Positions 6,730-14,735 of a stretch of DNA of 17,519 nucleotides are shown here, piece by piece. The notes beneath the pieces are model-generated. The model worked only from the letters and a program-made list of their open reading frames with translations. It was not told the DNA's origin and did no database searches. The position numbers and the translations under genes are program-made. Origin of the DNA: RGIG8597 sp045133795 (lineage in GTDB: Bacteria; Spirochaetota; GWE2-31-10); NCBI GenBank assembly GCA_045133795.1, contig JBGUUT010000113.1:1-17519 (forward strand). The letters are read 5' to 3'. Numbering within the stretch: position 1 is the stretch's first letter; each line of letters opens with the position of its first letter.

Positions 6730-7554
6730 ATGGCTAATCTTTTTATAAAATGTCCAGAATGTGGAACAACTCATTTTAATAAGATTTTATCAAAAACCCT
6801 TTTTGTTTGTCCGGAATGTGGTTTTCATCACAAATTAACCAGTATGGTTCGTTTGAAATATACGATTGACAAAGGTTCTTTTTCTGAATTTGACCGTAAA
6901 ATGCGTTCAATGGATCCTTTAGGATTTCCGGGATATGATGATAAATTAAAAAATGTAATAAAACAGACAGGTTCGTATTCTGCTGTAATTGCCGGAGAAG
7001 CAAAAATTAAAGGTGAACCGGTAGTGGTAATGGTAATGGATACGCGTTTTATTATGGCAAGTATGGGGTCTGTAGTCGGTGAAAAAATCGCCAGAGGTTT
7101 TGAATATGCGACAGAAAAGAAACTTCCGGTTGTTGTTTTTTGTGCTTCAGGTGGAGCGAGAATGCAAGAGGGGATTTTTTCTTTAATGCAAATGGCAAAA
7201 ACTTCTGCTGCGGTAAAACGTCATTCTGATGCAGGTTTGTTGTATATAAGCGTATTGACACATCCGACAACAGGCGGTGTTACAGCTTCTTTTGCATATT
7301 TGGGAGATATTATTTTAGCAGAACCTAAAGCTTTGATTGGATTTGCCGGACCGCGTGTAATTGAGCAAACTATTAATCAAAAATTGCCTGAAGGTTTCCA
7401 ACGTGCTGAATTTTTATTGGAACACGGTATGTTAGACCAGATTGTACCGAGAGAGTTTATGCGTGATACATTGGCAAATCTTTTGAAAATGCATCGTATC
7501 AGTATGCTTAGAAATAATAAAAAGTTCAGAATAGAACAATATGGTTTAAAATAG
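6730..7554 (+). CDS. accD: Acetyl-CoA carboxylase carboxyltransferase subunit beta
   Basis: AccD pairs with AccA as an alpha2beta2 carboxyltransferase that moves the carboxyl group from biotin to acetyl-CoA. This 274-residue protein opens with the four-cysteine zinc ribbon expected of AccD (Cys8, Cys11, Cys27, Cys30 in CPEC...CPEC). The crotonase-like core follows, with MGSVVGEK at about 112-119, CASGGARMQEG (about 138-148, oxyanion loop) and THPTTGGVTASFA (about 177-189). A G-rich ribosome binding site at 6717-6722 precedes ATG 6730. Length is slightly below the roughly 280-300 common in other phyla, with no missing domain. It lies between accC and accA with 13- and 15-base gaps, so the subunits are co-transcribed. 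Confidence 0.95.
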   Translation: MANLFIKCPECGTTHFNKILSKTLFVCPECGFHHKLTSMVRLKYTIDKGSFSEFDRKMRSMDPLGFPGYDDKLKNVIKQTGSYSAVIAGEAKIKGEPVVVMVMDTRFIMASMGSVVGEKIARGFEYATEKKLPVVVFCASGGARMQEGIFSLMQMAKTSAAVKRHSDAGLLYISVLTHPTTGGVTASFAYLGDIILAEPKALIGFAGPRVIEQTINQKLPEGFQRAEFLLEHGMLDQIVPREFMRDTLANLLKMHRISMLRNNKKFRIEQYGLK

Positions 7555-7569
7555 GTAGGAGTAATAACA

Positions 7570-8526
7570 ATGGCAAAAAAAGACATTGAACAAGAAATAA
7601 GAGACCTACAGTCTAAATTGGATAATTTAAAATCAGAGATTTCAGATAATTCAAACACTGAGCTATTACCTATTATTAAGCAATTGGAAGATAATGCTTC
7701 TACATTGAAGGTAGAGCTTTATAGAAAAATTACACCGGGTGAAAAGATTCAGTTGGCTCGTCATTCAAGCCGACCGACAACTCTCGACTATATTAATTAT
7801 TTAATAACTGATTTTGTGCAATTACACGGAGACAGAAGATTTGCCGATGATTTGGCTATGGTCGGCGGTGTCGGAATGTTTGAAGGAATTCCGGTGACTG
7901 TTATCGGAACTCAAAAAGGTAAAGATACAAAAGATAATATTAAACGTCATTTTGGAATGCCTCATCCGGAAGGATATCGTAAAGCTTTGCGTTTAATGGA
8001 ACAGGCGGAGAAATTCGGTCGTCCGATTATAAACTTCATCGATACTGCCGGAGCATACCCGGGATTAGGAGCCGAAGAACGTGGGCAAGGCGAAGCTATT
8101 GCGTACAATCTTTATAGAATGTCAACATTGAAGACTCCGGTTATTTCTATTATTACCGGAGAAGGTGGTTCCGGAGGAGCATTGGCTTTAGCTGTTGCAG
8201 ATAAAGTTTTTATGCTTTCAAATTCTATTTATTCCGTAATTTCACCGGAAGGTTGTGCTTCTATATTGTGGAAAGATTCCAGTAAGGCTATAGATGCGGC
8301 ACAAGCATTAAAAATAGATGCTAACAGCTTGCTTCAAATGGAAATTATCGATGGCATAATAGAGGAGCCGGAAGGCGGAGCACATCAAGATTATGCCGGA
8401 ATGGCTGAAAATATAAAGAATAAACTTAGAGGAGCGTTAGAAGAGCTTTCTCAATATGAAGTTAATCATTTAGTAGAAGCCAGATATGCGAAATTCCGCA
8501 AAATTGGTGTTTTTAAAGAAGGTTAA
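7570..8526 (+). CDS. accA: Acetyl-CoA carboxylase carboxyltransferase subunit alpha
   Basis: AccA is the acetyl-CoA-binding half of the carboxyltransferase. The 318-residue protein starts with a charged helical, probably coiled-coil segment (about 3-50, heptad-like Leu/Ile spacing) that contacts AccD. The core then shows LARHSSRPTTLDYI, the FIDTAGAYPGLGAEERGQGE block (about 156-175), GEGGSGGALALAVAD (about 197-211) and SVISPEGCASILWKD (about 222-236), all diagnostic of AccA. AGGAG lies nine bases before ATG 7570. It sits between accD and fabD in the operon, with nothing truncated or unusual. Confidence 0.96.
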   Translation: MAKKDIEQEIRDLQSKLDNLKSEISDNSNTELLPIIKQLEDNASTLKVELYRKITPGEKIQLARHSSRPTTLDYINYLITDFVQLHGDRRFADDLAMVGGVGMFEGIPVTVIGTQKGKDTKDNIKRHFGMPHPEGYRKALRLMEQAEKFGRPIINFIDTAGAYPGLGAEERGQGEAIAYNLYRMSTLKTPVISIITGEGGSGGALALAVADKVFMLSNSIYSVISPEGCASILWKDSSKAIDAAQALKIDANSLLQMEIIDGIIEEPEGGAHQDYAGMAENIKNKLRGALEELSQYEVNHLVEARYAKFRKIGVFKEG

Positions 8527-8542
8527 TCAAAGGAGTTAAAAA

Positions 8543-9472
8543 ATGAAGATTGCTGCTCTTTTTACAGGACAAGGTTCTCAGTACGTAGGAATGGGAAAGG
8601 ATTTATATGATAATTACCCATTGGTAAAATTCAGAATGGATAAAACTGCGGAAATTTTGGGTACTGATATTAAAAAAATCTGTTTTGAAGGTCCGGAAGA
8701 GGACTTGAGAAAAACAGAAAATACACAGCCTGCGATTTATATGATTTCTTTCATTTGTTACCGCTTGTTAGAGAATGCAGGGGTAAAATTTGATGCTTAT
8801 GCCGGTTTCAGTTTGGGTGAATATTCAGCTTTAGCTGCTTCTGGACGTTTGACATATGAAGACGGTGTTAAATTAGTTCAAGATAGAGGACTTATTATGG
8901 AACGTGCGGTTCCGGCGGGAGCTGGAGCAATGGCTGCAGTTTTGGGATTGGAAGATTCAGTAGTTGAAGAAGTTTGTGCAAAAGTAAAGAGCGGTGTTGT
9001 TGTGCCGGCTAATTATAACTGTCCGGGACAGCTTGTAATCAGTGGGGAAAAAGCTGCTGTGGATGAAGCATGTGCTTTGGCTACGGAAGCCGGTGCTAAA
9101 CGAGCAGTAGTTTTGAATGTTTCAGGACCGTTCCATTCTCCGATGTTAAAAGACGCATCTGTTCAATTAAAAGAAAAATTAGATGCATTAACATTTCAAG
9201 ATGGTACTGTTCCGGTTTATTCTAATGTTACTGCACAACCTCATAATCCGGAAGCTTTAAAAGAAATGTTGGTAAAACAAATGTATTCTCCAGTACAATG
9301 GAGAAAGACAATTGAGAACTTATTGGCAGACGGTTTTGATACTTTTGTTGAAGTAGGACCGGGAAAAACACTTGCAGGATTTGTTCGTAAAATTGACAGA
9401 AATGCAACAATTTACAGTGTTAATAATGTTGAATCTTTTGAAGCAACTGTTAAAGCTTTGAAAAATAACTAA
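8543..9472 (+). CDS. fabD: Malonyl-CoA:ACP acyltransferase (malonyl transacylase)
   Basis: FabD transfers malonyl from CoA to acyl carrier protein, using the malonyl-CoA made by the four preceding gene products. The 309-residue protein has the FTGQGSQ motif (7-13), the nucleophile elbow GFSLGE with Ser90, Arg115 in QDRG, and catalytic His198 in SGPFHSPML. EVGPGKTLAGFVRK lies near the C-terminus. The residue before the nucleophile, commonly His in GHSLGE, is Phe89; Leu and other residues occur at this place in some lineages, so activity is not in doubt. AAGGAG lies seven bases before ATG 8543. It is the last gene before a strong terminator; no fabF, fabG or acpP follows, so the rest of the pathway lies elsewhere. 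Confidence 0.95.
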   Translation: MKIAALFTGQGSQYVGMGKDLYDNYPLVKFRMDKTAEILGTDIKKICFEGPEEDLRKTENTQPAIYMISFICYRLLENAGVKFDAYAGFSLGEYSALAASGRLTYEDGVKLVQDRGLIMERAVPAGAGAMAAVLGLEDSVVEEVCAKVKSGVVVPANYNCPGQLVISGEKAAVDEACALATEAGAKRAVVLNVSGPFHSPMLKDASVQLKEKLDALTFQDGTVPVYSNVTAQPHNPEALKEMLVKQMYSPVQWRKTIENLLADGFDTFVEVGPGKTLAGFVRKIDRNATIYSVNNVESFEATVKALKNN

Positions 9473-9489
9473 AATTTGATTACAAAATT

Positions 9490-9524
9490 AAAAGCCGAAT
9501 TCTTTTAGATTTCGGCTTTTTTTA
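9490..9524 (+). terminator. Rho-independent terminator of the acc-fabD operon
   Basis: A 10-bp stem, aaaagccgaa (9490-9499) with ttcggctttt (9511-9520), closes an 11-base loop and runs into T residues to 9523. It starts 18 bases after the fabD stop and clearly ends the fatty-acid operon. Confidence 0.9.
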
Positions 9525-9660
9525 TTTTGCGTAAACTGCCAATTTTTTTTGATTACAGCAAAATTATAAATATTTATCTTTTTCCGAATTGAAAAAAATA
9601 AAAAGATTCAATTAATTTTTAATTATTTAAGGAATAAGTATGAAAACGGTGCATTTTGCA

Positions 9661-9689
9661 TTTAAACAAACTTAAGATTGTGCTATAAA
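9661..9689 (+). promoter_or_regulatory. Extended -10 promoter of the nucleotide-sugar operon
   Basis: TGCTATAAA at 9681-9689 is an extended -10 element (TGn followed by TATAAA). A weak -35, TTTAAA, sits at 9661-9666 with a 17-base spacer. Transcription would start near 9696, only some 23 bases before ATG 9719, leaving GGAAG (9705-9709) as ribosome binding site. A second possible pair farther upstream, TTGATT 9549 with TATTTA 9571, is weaker. Confidence 0.5.
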
Positions 9690-9718
9690 TACAGAATGCA
9701 AATTGGAAGTGATGGTGT

Positions 9719-10690
9719 ATGAATAAGATTCTTGTAACCGGTGCAGCCGGTTTTATAGGTGCCAGAACAACGGAAGTCTTGTTAGAACAAGGAATGAATG
9801 TTGTCGGCGTAGATAATTTGAATGATTATTATGATGTATTGCTGAAAGAACATCGTCTTTCTGCTTTAAAAGAAAATAAGAACTTTCATTTTTATCATAC
9901 TGATATTGAAGATATTCAAGCAATGCACAGTATTTTTGAAGAACATTCATTTGATGCCGTAATAAATTTGGCTGCTCGTGCGGGAGTGCGTTACAGTCAG
10001 GAAAATCCTTTTGTTTATATGACAACAAATGCAATGGGAACTTTGAATTTGTTGGAATTAATGAGAGAGTTTTCGGTAAAAAAGATGGTTTTAGCATCAA
10101 CAAGTTCTTTGTATGCTGGTCAGCCTTTGCCGTTTGATGAAAAACTCAGTGTTAATACTCCGATTTCACCGTATGCGGCGACAAAAAAAGCTGCTGAAGT
10201 TATGGCGTATACTTATCATCATTTATACGGAATAGATATTTCAATATGTCGTTATTTTACGGTTTACGGTCCGGCAGGTCGCCCGGATATGAGTCCGTTT
10301 CGTTTTATAAAATGGATTTATGAAGGAACTCCGATAACATTGTACGGAGACGGAACACAATCCAGAGATTTTACCTTTGTAGATGATATTGCAAGGGGAA
10401 CGATAGCCGCATTACAACCGGTCGGATATGAAATATTTAATCTTGGACGCGGAGATTCTCCGATAATGTTGAATAAAATGATTGAAATGATAGAAAAATA
10501 TACAGGTAAAAAAGCTTGTATAGATTATCAACCTGTTCAGAAAACAGATATGACTGAAACTATGGCGGATATAACAAAGGCGAAGAGTTTGTTGCACTGG
10601 GAGCCGAAAGTTGATTTTGAAACAGGATTAAAAGAGAGTGTAAATTGGTATTTAAAGAATATAGAGTGGACATCTAAAATAAAAATTTAA
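9719..10690 (+). CDS. NAD-dependent sugar epimerase, UDP-glucuronate 4-epimerase-like
   Basis: This 323-residue extended short-chain dehydrogenase has the NAD-binding GAAGFIG at residues 8-14, VDNLNDYYDVLLKEHRL (about 31-47) as in UDP-glucuronate 4-epimerases, NLAARAGVRYSQENP, the ASTSSLY serine motif, and the catalytic Tyr152/Lys156 in SPYAATKKA. RYFTVYGPAGRPDMSPF and RDFTFVDDIARG complete the match to the UDP-glucuronate 4-epimerase group, which interconverts UDP-glucuronate and UDP-galacturonate for surface polysaccharides. Family members are often slightly longer. The gene heads an operon with gmd and manC, so an alternative is that it acts on a GDP-linked 4-keto sugar; sequence alone favours the UDP-uronate reading. 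The next gene follows after 17 bases. Confidence 0.82.
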   Translation: MNKILVTGAAGFIGARTTEVLLEQGMNVVGVDNLNDYYDVLLKEHRLSALKENKNFHFYHTDIEDIQAMHSIFEEHSFDAVINLAARAGVRYSQENPFVYMTTNAMGTLNLLELMREFSVKKMVLASTSSLYAGQPLPFDEKLSVNTPISPYAATKKAAEVMAYTYHHLYGIDISICRYFTVYGPAGRPDMSPFRFIKWIYEGTPITLYGDGTQSRDFTFVDDIARGTIAALQPVGYEIFNLGRGDSPIMLNKMIEMIEKYTGKKACIDYQPVQKTDMTETMADITKAKSLLHWEPKVDFETGLKESVNWYLKNIEWTSKIKI

Positions 10691-10707
10691 TATTTAAGGA
10701 GAGTAAA

Positions 10708-11778
10708 GTGAAAAAAGCATTAATTACCGGAATTACGGGACAAGACGGTTCTTATTTGGCTGAGTTTTTATTAGAAAAAGGTTATGAAGTACACGGAATG
10801 ATTCGTCGTTCCAGTTTGATAAATACGCACAGAATTGATCATTTGTACAAAGATCCTCATTATAATGATGTGCGATTGTTTTTGCATTACGGAGATTTGA
10901 CGGATTCTACAAATATTATACGCCTGATTCAACAGATTCAACCGGATGAAATTTACAATCTGGCAGCAATGAGCCATGTAAAGGTTTCTTTCGATACACC
11001 GGAATATACCGGAAATGCAGATGGTTTGGGAACTCTACGTTTTTTAGATGCAATTAGACTTTTGGGAATGGAAAAGAAAGTTAAGTTTTATCAAGCTTCA
11101 ACCAGTGAATTGTACGGAAAAGTTGTAGAAACTCCTCAAAAGGAAACGACACCGTTTTATCCGCGTTCACCGTACGGAGTTGCTAAGCTTTACGGATATT
11201 GGATTACAAAAAATTACAGAGAAGCTTACGATATTTTTGGATGTAACGGGATTTTATTTAATCATGAATCACCTCGACGCGGTGAAACATTTGTAACTCG
11301 AAAAATTACAATGGCAGCAGCTGCTATTAAAGTTGGTTTGCAGGATAAATTGTATCTGGGAAATATTGATTCTAAGCGAGATTGGGGATTTGCAAAAGAT
11401 TATGTTGAAGGAATGTGGATGATGCTTCAGCAGGAAAAAGCAGACGACTTTGTTTTGGCTACAGGTGAAACTCATACCGTTCGTGAATTTGTAGAATTGA
11501 CTTTTAAAGAATTGGGAATGGAAATTGAATGGAAAGGCAGCGGAGTTGACGAAAAAGGTATTGATAAAGCTACCGGAAAAACTTTGATTGAAATTGACCC
11601 GAAATATTTCCGTCCGACAGAGGTTGATTTGTTGCTTGGTGATGCAAGTAAAGCAGAACGAGAATTAGGCTGGAAACCAAAGACAAAATTTTATGAGCTT
11701 GTTTCAATGATGACAAAAGCTGATTTGGAATTAATGCAAAATAAAAAGAATAGCGGAAGTTTTGTTCAGCCTTGGTAA
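10708..11778 (+). CDS. gmd: GDP-mannose 4,6-dehydratase
   Basis: Gmd converts GDP-D-mannose into GDP-4-keto-6-deoxy-D-mannose with tightly bound NADP, the entry step to GDP-fucose, GDP-rhamnose and related sugars. The 356-residue protein has GITGQDGSYLAEFL (8-21), the RRSS motif (33-36), DLTDSTN and NLAAMSHVKVSFDTP. Its catalytic residues are Thr132 and Glu134 in STSELYG, and Tyr156 and Lys160 in SPYGVAK. FNHESPRRGETFVTRKI, typical of Gmd, follows. It uses a GTG start with AAGGAGA at 10696-10702. It is sandwiched between the epimerase and the GDP-mannose-producing enzyme, so its substrate is made by the next gene product. No GDP-fucose synthase (fcl) or 4-keto reductase (rmd) gene is in the window. 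Confidence 0.95.
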   Translation: MKKALITGITGQDGSYLAEFLLEKGYEVHGMIRRSSLINTHRIDHLYKDPHYNDVRLFLHYGDLTDSTNIIRLIQQIQPDEIYNLAAMSHVKVSFDTPEYTGNADGLGTLRFLDAIRLLGMEKKVKFYQASTSELYGKVVETPQKETTPFYPRSPYGVAKLYGYWITKNYREAYDIFGCNGILFNHESPRRGETFVTRKITMAAAAIKVGLQDKLYLGNIDSKRDWGFAKDYVEGMWMMLQQEKADDFVLATGETHTVREFVELTFKELGMEIEWKGSGVDEKGIDKATGKTLIEIDPKYFRPTEVDLLLGDASKAERELGWKPKTKFYELVSMMTKADLELMQNKKNSGSFVQPW

Positions 11779-11794
11779 TTGCGGAGTGTAATTT

Positions 11795-13195
11795 ATGAAA
11801 TTTGTTATTTTAGCCGGCGGCAGCGGAACAAGATTGTGGCCACTTAGTCGAAAAAATGCACCGAAGCAATTTATTGCATTGGAAAATGAATATTCAATGT
11901 TGCAAAATACTGCTGCCAGAGTAACCAAAGATGACGGAGCTGATGTATTTGTGATTTCTTCACTGGATTCAAAGTTTACCGTAATGGACCAAATGGCTTT
12001 GATGTTTCAGAACTTTAAAGAGTCACAAATAATTGTTGAGCCGGTAGGGCGTAATACTGCCCCGGCGATAGCTTACGGAATGCAATTTTTACAACCGGAT
12101 GATGTGGTGGCGGTTTTATCGTCGGATCATCATATCGGAAATGATGAAGAGTTTGTTCGAATCTTAAATGAAGCAGAAGAAATTGCTCGACAGCAGAAGA
12201 TTGTGACAATAGGAATTGTTCCGGACAGTCCAAAAACCGGATATGGTTATATAAAGAAAACTTCTTCGACTATCGGAGAAGGTTTTATGGTGGAACGTTT
12301 TGTAGAAAAGCCGAATCGTGAAAATGCGATAGCTTATTTGCAAGAGGGCGGATATTATTGGAATGCAGGAATGTTTGTTTTTCAAGTTTCATTCTTTATG
12401 GAACAATTGAAAACTTACGCTCCGGAAATAGCTGAAATAGCACAAAAGTTAGGAAATAAAGCTAAGACGGAAGGGCAGGATTCAATAAAAGTTAATGAAT
12501 ATTCTGAATTCCCTAAAATCTCTATTGATTATGCATTGATGGAAAAAACAAAAGAAATTGTTGTAGTTCCGGGGGATTTTGATTGGAGTGATGTAGGAAG
12601 TTTTCAGTCATTACATGAGATATTGCCGAAAGATAAAAAGCATAATGCAATAAAAATGGATAATGAGAACTTTTACGGAAAGGATAATAAAAATCTTCTT
12701 GTTATCGGCGGTAAGCGTAAGATTGCGGCTATCGGTACGGAAAATCTTGTAATTATAGATACGCCGGATGCGTTGCTTGTTGCAAAAAATGATAAAAGTG
12801 AACAGGTGAAAGAGATAGTTGAGCAAATGAATGATGCCGCAGAGGTGACAAATCATTTGACTGTATCTCGTCCGTGGGGAACTTATACAATTCTTGATGA
12901 AGGACCGAATTATAAGGTTAAGCAACTTTTGATTTATCCGGGAAAGCGAATCAGCTTACAATATCATTATCACAGATCGGAAAACTGGACGGTAGCAAGC
13001 GGAGTTGCGGAAGTTTTATTGGATGATAAAATTCAAGTTTTGAAGACATCTGAATCGATTTTTATTCCGGCGGCAGTACGTCACAGATTGACGAATCCGT
13101 CTAAAGTAAAGGTTTTAAAGATTATAGAAGTTCAGACAGGCGAATATTTAGGCGAAGAAGATATTATTCGTTTGGATGATGATTACAGTAGGTAA
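11795..13195 (+). CDS. manC: Mannose-1-phosphate guanylyltransferase / mannose-6-phosphate isomerase
   Basis: This 466-residue protein is the bifunctional type (ManC/AlgA/CpsB). An N-terminal nucleotidyltransferase makes GDP-mannose from GTP and mannose-1-phosphate, with the pyrophosphorylase signature AGGSGTRLWPLSR (7-19), PKQFI, VEPVGRNTAPAIAYG, FVEKPN and FDWSDVGSF. A C-terminal cupin domain of the type II phosphomannose isomerases begins near residue 355 with SRPWGTY and shows PGKRISLQYHYHRSENW (metal-binding His residues at about 389-391). A phosphomannomutase, needed between the two activities, is not encoded here. A CGGAG precedes the ATG. It ends the three-gene sugar operon, and glyS starts 45 bases later without a clear terminator between, so some read-through into glyS is possible. 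Confidence 0.94.
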   Translation: MKFVILAGGSGTRLWPLSRKNAPKQFIALENEYSMLQNTAARVTKDDGADVFVISSLDSKFTVMDQMALMFQNFKESQIIVEPVGRNTAPAIAYGMQFLQPDDVVAVLSSDHHIGNDEEFVRILNEAEEIARQQKIVTIGIVPDSPKTGYGYIKKTSSTIGEGFMVERFVEKPNRENAIAYLQEGGYYWNAGMFVFQVSFFMEQLKTYAPEIAEIAQKLGNKAKTEGQDSIKVNEYSEFPKISIDYALMEKTKEIVVVPGDFDWSDVGSFQSLHEILPKDKKHNAIKMDNENFYGKDNKNLLVIGGKRKIAAIGTENLVIIDTPDALLVAKNDKSEQVKEIVEQMNDAAEVTNHLTVSRPWGTYTILDEGPNYKVKQLLIYPGKRISLQYHYHRSENWTVASGVAEVLLDDKIQVLKTSESIFIPAAVRHRLTNPSKVKVLKIIEVQTGEYLGEEDIIRLDDDYSR

Positions 13196-13240
13196 ATAAA
13201 ATTTTATTTGTTAATAATTTTCAATAAATGAGGATAAAAA

Positions 13241-14572
13241 ATGGCAGAGAAGAAAAAAGAAGATTTGATGGAAAAAATAGTATCGTTGGCTAAACGTCGC
13301 GGTTTTATTTTTCAATCATCAGAAATTTACGGAGGTTTAAATTCTTGTTGGGATTACGGTCCGATTGGAATTGAATTGAAACGTAATGTAAAAGATGCAT
13401 GGTGGGACTTTATGGTTCATCGCCGTGATGATGTAGAAGGATTAGATTGTTCAATTTTAATGGCTCCGCAAGTATGGGAAGCTTCTGGACATTTGAAAAA
13501 CTTCACAGACCCATTGGTAGACTGTAAGGAATGTAAGAAACGTTGGAGACAAGATAAACTTGAAGATCCTACAAAATGTCCTGATTGCGGCGGAGAATTA
13601 ACTGAAGCCAGAAACTTTAATTTGATGTTTAAAACATTTATGGGACCGGTAGAAGACAGCGGTGCCGTAATTTATATGCGTCCGGAAACTGCACAGGGGA
13701 TGTTTGTAAACTTTAAAAATGTTCAGATTTCATCTCGTCAAAAACCACCTTTCGGAATTGCACAGATGGGAAAATCTTTCCGTAACGAAATTACTCCGGG
13801 AAACTTTACATTCAGAACTCGTGAGTTTGAACAGATGGAAATGGAATTCTTTATTCCACCTGAAGAAGATGAAAAATGGTACGAATACTGGAAAGAAACA
13901 AGAAAGAATTGGTATTTAATGTACGGAATGCGTGAAGACCATTTGAGATTGCGTGAACATGAAAAGAGCGAATTGGCACATTATGCAAAAGCTTGTGCAG
14001 ACGTAGAATTCTTGTATCCGTGGGGCTGGGATGAGCTTGAAGGTATCGCAAATCGTACAAACTTCGATTTGACAACTCACCAAGAACACTCAGGTAAAGA
14101 TTTGACATATTATAACGAACAAACTAAAGAACGTTATTTGCCTTATGTTATCGAACCGGCAGCAGGTGCAGACCGTACGACATTGGCTTTCTTAATTGAC
14201 GCTTATGATGAAGAAGTGAAAGAAAACGGTGAAACACGTGTTGTATTGCATTTCCATCCAAAATTAGCTCCTGTAAAAGTTGCAGTTTTCCCATTGATGA
14301 AAAAAGACGGTTTGGATGAGCTTGCACATAAAATTGAAAATGATTTACGTGAAAGTTTTACAACTTTCTATGACCAGTCAGGAGCTATCGGTCGTCGATA
14401 TGCACGTCAAGATGAAATCGGAACTCCTTTCTGTGTAACTGTAGATTATGATTCTAAAACAGAAGGAACCGTAACATTAAGACTTCGTGACAGCATGGAA
14501 CAAAAACGTGTTAAAATCGAAGACTTAGAAAAAGTTATCCGCGAAGAAATGAAAAATTGGAAACGTGTATAA
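13241..14572 (+). CDS. glyS: Glycyl-tRNA synthetase, alpha2 (single-chain) type
   Basis: GlyRS charges tRNA-Gly with glycine. This 443-residue enzyme is the single-chain homodimeric class II form, as in spirochaetes, Thermus, many Gram-positives and eukaryotes, not the alpha/beta two-gene form of E. coli. It shows GFIFQSSEIYGGLNSCWDYG near the N-terminus and a four-Cys insertion (Cys95, Cys98, Cys113, Cys116) likely to bind zinc. Class II motif 2 is at about 178-196 (FRNEITPGNFTFRTREFEQ) and motif 3 is GADRTTLAFL at about 310. A C-terminal anticodon-binding domain starts HPKLAPVKVAVFPL. Length is in the normal range. It lies behind manC and ends at a strong terminator; functionally it is unrelated to the sugar genes. 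Confidence 0.96.
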   Translation: MAEKKKEDLMEKIVSLAKRRGFIFQSSEIYGGLNSCWDYGPIGIELKRNVKDAWWDFMVHRRDDVEGLDCSILMAPQVWEASGHLKNFTDPLVDCKECKKRWRQDKLEDPTKCPDCGGELTEARNFNLMFKTFMGPVEDSGAVIYMRPETAQGMFVNFKNVQISSRQKPPFGIAQMGKSFRNEITPGNFTFRTREFEQMEMEFFIPPEEDEKWYEYWKETRKNWYLMYGMREDHLRLREHEKSELAHYAKACADVEFLYPWGWDELEGIANRTNFDLTTHQEHSGKDLTYYNEQTKERYLPYVIEPAAGADRTTLAFLIDAYDEEVKENGETRVVLHFHPKLAPVKVAVFPLMKKDGLDELAHKIENDLRESFTTFYDQSGAIGRRYARQDEIGTPFCVTVDYDSKTEGTVTLRLRDSMEQKRVKIEDLEKVIREEMKNWKRV

Positions 14573-14591
14573 TTTGATTTATTGATTATCT

Positions 14592-14624
14592 GCCGATAGG
14601 TTTTGTGCCTGTCGGCTTTTTTTA
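14592..14624 (+). terminator. Rho-independent terminator of glyS
   Basis: gccgatagg (14592-14600) pairs with cctgtcggc (14608-14616) through a 9-bp stem with one G-U pair and a 7-base loop, then seven T residues. It begins 19 bases after the glyS stop. Confidence 0.9.
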
Positions 14625-14639
14625 TGTTCCATTGTAAAA

Positions 14640-14680
14640 GGGACAGACCTCTATACCAAAACAGAATCAAGGTCTGTCCC
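14640..14680. repeat. Extragenic palindrome with gggacagacct arms
   Basis: gggacagacct (14640-14650) is perfectly inverted as aggtctgtccc (14670-14680) around a 19-base loop. There is no U-tract on either side, so it is not a terminator. The GGACAGAC-type arm resembles extragenic palindromes linked to IS200-like (RAYT) transposases in other bacteria. That link is from memory of the motif and no transposase is present here. Confidence 0.6.
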
Positions 14681-14692
14681 CACGAAAAGCAC

Positions 14693-14728
14693 AAAAAAAG
14701 TGCGGGAAAAACCACCGCACTTTTTTTT
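14693..14728. terminator. Bidirectional terminator between glyS and the LRR gene
   Basis: A 13-bp perfect stem, aaaaaaagtgcgg (14693-14705) with ccgcacttttttt (14715-14727), closes a 9-base loop. It has T residues to the right on the plus strand and, because of the left A-run, a U-tract on the minus strand. It lies 8 bases past the stop of the minus-strand LRR gene and serves mainly that gene, backing up the glyS terminator from the other side. Confidence 0.9.
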
Positions 14729-14735
14729 GTTTTTT

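Noticed and set aside
13196..13240. Possible separate promoter or terminator between manC and glyS
   Set aside because: The 45 bases are AT-rich with a short ataaaattttat palindrome, but no hairpin with a G+C stem and no -35/-10 pair at normal spacing could be found.
13719..13919. Plus-strand 66-codon ORF inside glyS
   Set aside because: It overlaps the class II motif 2 region of glyS in another frame; the glyS product is fully intact.
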